Assembly: GCF_042677005.1 (NCBI RefSeq)
Contig: NZ_JBHTIF010000001.1
Location: 2,542,001-2,606,000, forward strand
Direction: 5' to 3'
From: Lysobacter_I brunescens
GTDB taxonomy: Bacteria > Pseudomonadota > Gammaproteobacteria > Xanthomonadales > Xanthomonadaceae
DNA: 64,000 nucleotides
Below the pieces are notes generated by a model, which ran no database searches, had not been told where the DNA came from, and saw only the letters and a program-made list of their open reading frames with translations. Made by a program: the position numbers and the translations under genes. How positions within the stretch are numbered: position 1 is the first letter of the stretch; every line of letters starts with the position of its first letter. This document shows positions 55,813 through 64,000 of the stretch, piece after piece.

Positions 55813-57402
55813 TCACTCGCGCGTCAGGCGCTTGAGCAGCGGCGTGGCCAGGAACAGCAGAGCACCGGCGGCCAGACCGATCCACATCATGTTGGTGAAG
55901 ACGTTCGCATACAGCGCGAGCGCGGCCGCCACGTCGTACTTGCCGGCGGCATCCGGTTCGATCGCGGCCCAGGTGCCGAGGCGGCCGGCGATGATCTCGC
56001 CGAAGGCGGAGAACAGGAACCACGCGCCCATCATCAGGCCGACTGCGCGCGGGATGGACAGTCGCGTCACCGCCGAGAGGCCCACCGGCGACAGCACCAT
56101 TTCGCCCATCACCAGCACGGCGTACGCCAAGATCATCCACCACAGGCTGGTCTTGCCGCTTTCGCCCGGGTTCGCGGCGGCGAAGGCGAGGATGCCGAAC
56201 GACAGGCCGCAGAACACCAAACCCCAGGCGAACTTCGCCGGATAGCTCGGGTTGAGGCCGGTCTTGTCCAGCTTCGGCCACAGCCAGGCGAAGGGGAAGC
56301 TGAAGAGGATGACGCACAGTGCACCGATGGCCGTGGTCTGGCCCGCCGTCCATTCGATGCCGAAGGTGGTGCGATCCATGCCGATCTCGGCCATCAGCAC
56401 CCACGGGCCATAGGTCTGCTCGTACAGGCCCCAGAACAGCGCGCTGACGGTGATGAGCACCATCAGCATGATCATCCCGCCCTTTTCGCTGCGCGACAGG
56501 CCCGAGAACATCAGCTTCACGAACCACACGTACAGCGCGGCGCCCATCACGACCGCGACCACTTCGGTCAGGGTCACCTGGTGTCCGCCCATCAATGCCG
56601 TGAGCGGGCCGAAATCGATGCGGGTCTGCAGGACCTGCCAGACCACCACGGTGAGCACCAGCGCGCCCAGGTAGATCAGCCATTCGCGCGACAGTCCTGC
56701 GAACGCTGCCGTCTTCAGCATCACCGGATCGGCCGGTTCGGCGTGGTTGTGCAGGTGCTTCTGGCCGATGACGAACTGGATCAGGCCCAGCGCCATCATC
56801 ACGCCGGCCAGCGCGAAGCCGTAGCCCCAGCCGATCTTCTCGCCGATCCAGGCGACGATCAGCGAGGACAGGAACGCGCCGACGTTGATGCCCATGTAGA
56901 AGATGGTGAAGCCCGAATCGCGGCGCGGATCGTCGGCGGAATAGAGGCGGCCGACGATCGTCGAGATGTTCGGCTTGAGGAAGCCGACGCCGACGCCGAT
57001 CAGCGCCAGCGAGAAGTACATGACCTGGATCGCGAAGCCGTCGCGCACCGCGTTGTCGGGCGTGGTGCCGGTGGCCGCGCTGCCGGTGTACGCCATGCCG
57101 AGCTGGCCGAGCACCAGCAGGATGCCGCCGAACAGCACGGCCTTGCGCATGCCCAGGTAACGGTCGGCGAGCAGGCCGCCGAGCAGGGGCAGGGCATAGG
57201 CCAGGCCGGCGTAGGTGCCCAGCAGCAGCGTGCCGTCGGCCTGGGCGAACAGGTGGTGCTTGACCAGGTACAGCAACAGCAGCGCCTTCATGCCGTAGAA
57301 GGCGAAGCGCTCCCACATCTCGGTCATGAAGCAGACGTAGAGGCCCTTGGGATGGCCGAAGAGTTCGTCCTGTGCGGACGCGGCGGGAGCGGTGTTGGAC
57401 AC
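55813..57402 (-). CDS. POT family proton-coupled peptide transporter
   Basis: 529 residues with about 14 membrane segments. The POT signature EMWERFAFYGMKALLLLYL (ExxERFxYY) follows the short N terminus, then GGLLADRYLGMRKAVLFGG; a second signature is near GFTIFYMGINVGAFLSSLI. Imports di- and tripeptides with protons. It is divergent from an S9 peptidase and close to a second one and an aminopeptidase, consistent with peptide scavenging. Confidence 0.95.
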   Translation of the reverse strand: MSNTAPAASAQDELFGHPKGLYVCFMTEMWERFAFYGMKALLLLYLVKHHLFAQADGTLLLGTYAGLAYALPLLGGLLADRYLGMRKAVLFGGILLVLGQLGMAYTGSAATGTTPDNAVRDGFAIQVMYFSLALIGVGVGFLKPNISTIVGRLYSADDPRRDSGFTIFYMGINVGAFLSSLIVAWIGEKIGWGYGFALAGVMMALGLIQFVIGQKHLHNHAEPADPVMLKTAAFAGLSREWLIYLGALVLTVVVWQVLQTRIDFGPLTALMGGHQVTLTEVVAVVMGAALYVWFVKLMFSGLSRSEKGGMIMLMVLITVSALFWGLYEQTYGPWVLMAEIGMDRTTFGIEWTAGQTTAIGALCVILFSFPFAWLWPKLDKTGLNPSYPAKFAWGLVFCGLSFGILAFAAANPGESGKTSLWWMILAYAVLVMGEMVLSPVGLSAVTRLSIPRAVGLMMGAWFLFSAFGEIIAGRLGTWAAIEPDAAGKYDVAAALALYANVFTNMMWIGLAAGALLFLATPLLKRLTRE

Positions 57403-57545
57403 GGCGGGTTCCGGGTGATGTGACCGGCGGAGTATGCCAGCCCCGGACGCCCGGACGGCAAGGTATGCATGGTGGGCGGGCTATCCCGGGGGCGGCCGAT
57501 CGGCCTAACATCGCGGTTTTCCCACGCTGCCCCATCGGAAAGCCC

Positions 57546-59633
<2,088 letters not shown>

Positions 59634-59662
59634 TCGCCGAGGCACGTCGTTCAGCATGAAGG

Positions 59663-59692
59663 AAAAGGCCCCGGTCGATGCCGGGGCCTTTT
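59663..59692 (+). terminator. Intrinsic terminator after the first S9 peptidase
   Basis: 12-bp stem AAAAGGCCCCGG / CCGGGGCCTTTT with a 6-base loop TCGATG, 29 bases past the stop codon. Confidence 0.88.
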
Positions 59693-59785
59693 CGTTGGAT
59701 CGGCGCTGCCCGCGTCCTCGGCAGGTGCGCGCCGGCTCCGGCTCGGGCATGATCCGGGGCCGTTCCACATCCGAGTCGACCGCCC

Positions 59786-61048
59786 ATGGCCGCACCCGCA
59801 GCATCCGATGCCTCGCCGCCGATCATCGACAACGACATCGTCGTCTTCGGCCTGATCGCCGCCACCCTGGGCGCGATCTTCTGGACCGCATCGCGCGAGC
59901 AGGGGCCGCTCAAGCGCTTCTACGCGATCGTGCCGCCGCTGCTGCTGTGCTACTTCATCCCTGGCATCTACAACACCATCGGCCTGATCGACGGTGGCGC
60001 CAGCAAGATCTACAACCCGGTCGCCAGCCGCGTGCTGCTGCCCGCGGCGCTGGTGTTGCTGACGCTCTCGGTCGACCTGCGCGCCATCCTGCGCCTCGGC
60101 CCGAAGCTGCTGGCCATGTACGCCACCGCGTCGATCACCGTCATGCTCGGTGGCATCGTCGCCTTCGTGGCGTTGCGCGCGGTGTTCCCCGAGGGCATGG
60201 GCGGCGATACCTGGGCCGGCATGGCCGCGCTCGCCGGCAGCTGGATCGGCGGCGGCGCGAACATGATGGCGATGAAGGAAATCTTCGACGTCGACGCCAC
60301 CACCTTCGGCCAGTTCGCCGTGGTCGACGTGGCGGTCGGCTACGCGTGGATGGCCACGCTCATCTTCGTCGCCCAGCGCGCCGCGCGCATCGATGCGCGC
60401 TACGGCGCCGACACCACCGCCATCGACGAACTGAAGGAGCGCATCGCCGCCTACAAGGCCCAGCACGAGCGCATCCCCACGCTGACCGACCAGATGCTGA
60501 TTGTCGGCATCGCCTTCGGCGTGGTCGGCCTGGCCCATGCCATCGCGTCGCCTGCGTCGCAGTGGTTTGGCGCCAATGTCGCCTGGGCCTCGAAGGTGAG
60601 CCTGCACGAACCTTTCGTCTGGGTGATCGCGATCTCGACCTTCGCCGGCATCGGTTTGAGCTTCACCGGTGCCCGCCGCCTCGAAGGTGCGGGAGCTTCC
60701 ACGTTGGGCACGTTGCTCCTGTACTTCCTGATCGCCGCGATCGGCATGCAGATGGACATCCTGTCGCTGTTCGACCGCCCGCACCTGCTGCTGCTCGGTT
60801 TCGTGTGGATCGTCTGCCACATCCTGCTGCTGTGGGGCATGGCGCGTCTGTTGCGTGTACCGCTGTTCTATTTCGCGATCGGCTCGCAGAGCAACATCGG
60901 CGGCCCGGCCTCCGCACCGGTGGTGGCCTCGGCCTTCCATCCGGCGCTCGCGCCGGTGGGCGCACTGCTGGGCACGCTCGGCTATGCAACGGGGACCGCG
61001 CTGGCGTACGCGATGGGCCTGATCCTGAAATCCCTGGCGGGCGCCTAG
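59786..61048 (+). CDS. DUF819 family membrane protein
   Basis: 420 residues with about ten or eleven membrane segments. DUF819 features: RVLLPAALVLLTLSVDLRAI, GSWIGGGANMMAMKEIFDV, and a C-terminal GSQSNIGGPASAPVVASAFH. The family (YjcL-like) resembles transporters but has no proven substrate. It is flanked by S9 peptidases, which might hint at an amino acid or peptide-derived substrate. Followed by a strong terminator. Confidence 0.88.
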   Translation: MAAPAASDASPPIIDNDIVVFGLIAATLGAIFWTASREQGPLKRFYAIVPPLLLCYFIPGIYNTIGLIDGGASKIYNPVASRVLLPAALVLLTLSVDLRAILRLGPKLLAMYATASITVMLGGIVAFVALRAVFPEGMGGDTWAGMAALAGSWIGGGANMMAMKEIFDVDATTFGQFAVVDVAVGYAWMATLIFVAQRAARIDARYGADTTAIDELKERIAAYKAQHERIPTLTDQMLIVGIAFGVVGLAHAIASPASQWFGANVAWASKVSLHEPFVWVIAISTFAGIGLSFTGARRLEGAGASTLGTLLLYFLIAAIGMQMDILSLFDRPHLLLLGFVWIVCHILLLWGMARLLRVPLFYFAIGSQSNIGGPASAPVVASAFHPALAPVGALLGTLGYATGTALAYAMGLILKSLAGA

Positions 61049-61094
61049 ATCGTCGTATCCACGCTGTGGCGGCGACAGCGCGAACGTGCAAAAA

Positions 61095-61125
61095 GAAAAC
61101 GGGCCGCATCATGCGGCCCGTTTTC
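61095..61125. terminator. Bidirectional terminator between convergent DUF819 and S9 peptidase genes
   Basis: 13-bp stem GAAAACGGGCCGC / GCGGCCCGTTTTC with a 5-base loop ATCAT. T runs appear on both sides, suiting both strands. Confidence 0.9.
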
Positions 61126-61145
61126 GTGTTGCCTGGCGAAGCCTC

Positions 61146-63128
61146 TTACTTGGAGGCTGTCGCCGGTGCGGTGCCTGCCGGGCGACCACGGATGTGGCGC
61201 GCGAAGAAGTTCAGCATCTCGGTGTACAGCTTCAGGTTGTTCTCTTCCTTGTAGAAGCCGTGCATTTCGCCGCTCTGGATGATCATGCCCTCCGGCGGAT
61301 TGCCGGCGTTGATCAGCGCCTTCTGCATCGCCTCGGTGTTCTCGGGCGGGCAGCGCGCATCGCGGGCGCCAGCGGCGAGGTAGACCGGGATCTTGATCTT
61401 GGCGGCGTGGTTCACCGGCGACATCGCGGCGCGTTCTTCCTTCGTCTTGCCGAGCGCGCGCAGCATGTAGCGACGGCCGCCTTCGGACTCGCTGGTGTCG
61501 CTCTTGGTCATCTGGATCTCGGCGTCGTAGGCGCCCACGTAGCCGAACGCGCACTTGAACATGCCGGGCTCGCGCGCGGGGGCCATCATCGAGGCGTAGC
61601 CGCCGAAGCTGCCGCCGTAGATGCAGATGCGGTCCTTGTCGGCGTAGCCCTGCTGGATCGTCCACTTCGTGGCATCGATGATGTCGTTCATGATGTCGGT
61701 GGCCCAGGTGCCGTAGCCCTTGTCCGAGAACGCCTTGCCGAAGCCGCCGGAACCGCGGTAGTTCACCTGCAGCACCGCGTAGCCGCGGCTGGCGAACAGC
61801 TGGGTTTCCCAGTTGAAGCCCCAGTCGTCGCGCGGGCCGATCGGGCCGCCGTGCACGTTGACGATCATCGGCAGGTTCTTGCCGTCGCTGCCATTGGGAA
61901 TCGTCAGGTAGCCATGCACCTTCAGGCCGTCACGGGTGGTCAGCGAGATCGGCTTGACCGTGCCCATGCGCTTGCTGTCGATCCACTGGCGGTTGCGCAT
62001 CAGGAAGCGCGCCTTGCCCGTGGCGCGGTCGTACAGGTACAGATCGCCCGGATTGCGGTCGCTGCTGACCGACACCACGATCTGCTTGCCGTCGCGCGTG
62101 GCGCTGCTGAAGTTCACGAAGCTGTCCGGGAAGGCCTCGGCCAGCGAGGCGTACACGGCCGTGTCCGGATGCTCGTCCTCGATGACGGTGATCTTCGGCT
62201 TGCCCGCGGCGGTGACCACGGCCAGCACGGTCTCGCGATCGGCGGAGGTGATGTAGGTCGAGGGCTCGGAGACCGGATCCTGGAACAGCGACTTGAACTC
62301 GCCCGTCGCCGAATCGATCACGCCGAACGCTTCCGGCGCCTTGCCGTCGCTCTGCGTCGCATAGATGCGGCCGTCGCCCGAGGTGCCCATCACCGACAGC
62401 ATCTTGCCCGAGGACTTGGAGCTGTTGATCAGCGTCCACTTGCCGTCGTCGCCGCGGCGGTAGAGCTCGTTGCTCTGGTCGTAGTTGCCCTGCGCGTCCT
62501 CGTCGTCGTAGCAGACCGCGTAGCGCACGGCCTTGTCCTTGTCGAGCGCCATCTCGCAGTTCTCGCGCGGCGCGCGGCCGATGCTGGTCCAGCGCCCGCT
62601 GGTGGTGTCGACCTGCACGACTTCGGTGTTCACGCCTTCCGACGAGCGCGGATAGCTCATCGTCATCAGGATCTTGCCGTCTTCGTTCTGCGGGTTGTCG
62701 AGCAGGCTGAAACGCGCCTGCGTCGGCGTCGCATCGCGCTTGGCGAAGTTCAGCACGCGCGGCATGCTGCCGTCGGCATTGACGCTGTACCACTCGCCGG
62801 TGCCGAAGGGCTGCGCGAAGCGGCCGAACTTCCTGATCGAGCTGAACATCAGCCGCGTCGGGCTGACCCAGTGGAACTGGCTCACGCTCTTTTCGTCGGG
62901 CAGGGTGTTGACCTTGACGATGCCCAGGTCCTTGGTGCGCATCACCACCAGCACGTCCTGGCCTTCGCGGTCGACGGTCATCGCGAGGTAGTCGCCGTTG
63001 GGCGAGATCCGCACGCTGCTGTAGGTGGGATGGCGCACGAAATCCTGCACCGGGATGTCGGCGGGTTCGGCGGCATGGGCGATCTGCGAAGCCCCGACGA
63101 GGGCGAGCGCAAGAAGAGTTCGAAGCAT
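61146..63128 (-). CDS. Secreted S9 family peptidase
   Basis: 660 residues from ATG 63128; the preceding in-frame ATG at 63152 is less likely because the signal peptide reads well from MLRTLLALALVGASQIAHAA. Propeller region with HPTYSSVRISPNGDYLAMTV, then alpha/beta-hydrolase: MIVNVHGGPIGPRDDWGFNW, YGGSFGGYASMM with the Ser, AAGARDARCPPENTE with the Asp and SGEMHGFYKEEN with the His. Acylaminoacyl-peptidase-like; the paralogous S9 gene lies 1.5 kb away on the other strand. Confidence 0.93.
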   Translation of the reverse strand: MLRTLLALALVGASQIAHAAEPADIPVQDFVRHPTYSSVRISPNGDYLAMTVDREGQDVLVVMRTKDLGIVKVNTLPDEKSVSQFHWVSPTRLMFSSIRKFGRFAQPFGTGEWYSVNADGSMPRVLNFAKRDATPTQARFSLLDNPQNEDGKILMTMSYPRSSEGVNTEVVQVDTTSGRWTSIGRAPRENCEMALDKDKAVRYAVCYDDEDAQGNYDQSNELYRRGDDGKWTLINSSKSSGKMLSVMGTSGDGRIYATQSDGKAPEAFGVIDSATGEFKSLFQDPVSEPSTYITSADRETVLAVVTAAGKPKITVIEDEHPDTAVYASLAEAFPDSFVNFSSATRDGKQIVVSVSSDRNPGDLYLYDRATGKARFLMRNRQWIDSKRMGTVKPISLTTRDGLKVHGYLTIPNGSDGKNLPMIVNVHGGPIGPRDDWGFNWETQLFASRGYAVLQVNYRGSGGFGKAFSDKGYGTWATDIMNDIIDATKWTIQQGYADKDRICIYGGSFGGYASMMAPAREPGMFKCAFGYVGAYDAEIQMTKSDTSESEGGRRYMLRALGKTKEERAAMSPVNHAAKIKIPVYLAAGARDARCPPENTEAMQKALINAGNPPEGMIIQSGEMHGFYKEENNLKLYTEMLNFFARHIRGRPAGTAPATASK

Positions 63129-63284
63129 GTGGTTCCCCGGAAGATGTTGCACGTACGGATCAGGTCTGGATCGCCGGGGGCAGTGAGCTACGGCCCCTGG
63201 CTGACCCCCGATCCTAGTGCATTTCGCGAAAAACCGACCGTGCCGGACGTCGCGGTGGCTGCGGCCGCGCGCGCCGCCGGGCCC

Positions 63285-64000
63285 TCAGCGCCCCGCTTCG
63301 ATATGGTCGCGGACGTAGCGGTCCAGCAGGCGCACGCCGAAGGCGGATGCGCCGGTGGGCATCGTCGGCAGGGCGCTGTCGTCGCGCCATGCCATCGACG
63401 CGATGTCCAGGTGCGCCCAGGCCACGCCCGGCTGCACCCAGGCGCCGATGAAGTGCGCGCCCACGCCGGCGCCGGCCCGGCCGCTGCTGCCGCCGTTGCG
63501 CAGGTCGGCGATCGGGGATTCCAGGTCCTTCGCGTAGCTTGGGTGCAGCGGCAGGCGCCACAGCTCCTCACCCGACGCGCGGCCGGCGGACAGCAGGGCG
63601 TCGGCGAGGGCGTCGTCGCGGCTGAACAGGCCCGCGTATTCGTCGCCCAGCGCGGTCGACACCGAACCGGTCAGCGTGGCCACGTCGATCAGCACGCGCG
63701 GCCGGTCGCGGGTCTGCACGAACCACATCGCATCCACCAGCACCATGCGCCCCTCGGCGTCGGTGCTCATGATTTCGTAGGTCTTGCCGCTCATGGTGCG
63801 GATCACGTCGCCCGGTCGCGCGGCGTTGCCGGACGGCATGTTCTCGGCCAGCGCCGCCACCGCGATCGCGTTGACCTTGGCGCGACGCTTCGCCAAGCCC
63901 AGCACGGTGCCGGTGACCGTGGCCGCGCCGGTCATGTCGTACTTCATGCGCCACATGTTCTCGCCGGGCTTGATCGAGATGCCGCCGCTGTCGAAGGTGA
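63285..64000 (-). CDS. pepA: Leucyl aminopeptidase (M17), 3' part; start outside window
   Basis: The C-terminal about 238 codons are present; the 5' end runs off the window. M17 landmarks: TFDSGGISIKPGENMWRMKY, DMTGAATVTGTVLGLAKRRA, AENMPSGNAARPGD, MSTDAEGRMVLVDAM with the metal-binding Asp-Glu and catalytic Arg, and TLTGSVSTALGDEYAGLFS. Two metal ions release N-terminal residues from peptides. The compartment cannot be judged without the N terminus. Confidence 0.94.
   Translation of the reverse strand, partial: TFDSGGISIKPGENMWRMKYDMTGAATVTGTVLGLAKRRAKVNAIAVAALAENMPSGNAARPGDVIRTMSGKTYEIMSTDAEGRMVLVDAMWFVQTRDRPRVLIDVATLTGSVSTALGDEYAGLFSRDDALADALLSAGRASGEELWRLPLHPSYAKDLESPIADLRNGGSSGRAGAGVGAHFIGAWVQPGVAWAHLDIASMAWRDDSALPTMPTGASAFGVRLLDRYVRDHIEAGR

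Overview
The window is GC-rich, densely coded chromosomal DNA. Its gene content and order (SUF operon led by a SUF-type Rrf2 regulator, bamA-lpxD-fabZ-lpxA-lpxB-rnhB-dnaE-accA without skp, CysNC fusion, HU with a Lys/Ala-rich tail, many secreted S9 peptidases) point to a gammaproteobacterium of the Lysobacteraceae/Xanthomonadaceae (Lysobacter/Luteimonas-like). This placement is an inference from gene content. I see no rRNA, tRNA, CRISPR array, insertion sequence or prophage.

Layout. 1-1869: 3' part of cysNC (sulfate activation). 2042-5444: a small regulatory patch with a short CsrA-like protein that seems to hold two CsrA-type repeats in one chain, a divergent XRE/S24-type regulator lacking both catalytic residues, a MASE1 membrane protein with a decayed kinase-like end, and a secreted protein. 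5445-9788: M20 metallopeptidase, ComEA-type HhH protein, HutD/Ves protein and an ODP-type metallo-beta-lactamase-fold protein. 10021-15354: a yjfI-yjfJ(pspA)-K+ channel-yjfK-yjfL-yjfM-yjfC operon, an envelope-stress PspA system with an inserted potassium channel and a possible DNA-binding domain fused to YjfI. 23097 down to 15382: a seven-gene iron operon behind a perfect 7-1-7 Fur box (TonB receptor, PiuC, PepSY membrane protein, DUF2271, DUF4198, ApbE, flavodoxin/FAD reductase); it reads as an outer-membrane receptor coupled to a flavin-based reductase. 30391 down to 23387: SUF Fe-S cluster operon (regulator, sufB, ACT-GNAT, sufC, sufD, sufS, GNAT, Rieske).

30598-36659: mixed genes: small membrane protein, SET-domain methyltransferase, DUF5916 outer-membrane protein, DUF1439 lipoprotein, Cdd1-type HhH protein, HU, PPK2. 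54338 down to 36819: the conserved envelope/lipid cluster frr-uppS-cdsA-dxr-rseP-bamA-lpxD-fabZ-lpxA-lpxB-rnhB, then two small unrelated genes (one a 2H-phosphoesterase-like protein), dnaE and accA. 54483-64000: CDF metal exporter, small membrane protein, POT peptide transporter, two secreted S9 peptidases around a DUF819 membrane protein, and the 3' part of a leucyl aminopeptidase, suggesting peptide scavenging.

Most noteworthy: the tandem CsrA-like protein, the channel-containing yjf operon with heptad-like repeats before a possible RHH-YjfI fusion, the DUF2271 protein with a candidate ApbE flavinylation motif beside an ApbE lacking a visible signal peptide, the ACT-GNAT fusion inside the suf operon, and the phage-like 2H protein next to dnaE.
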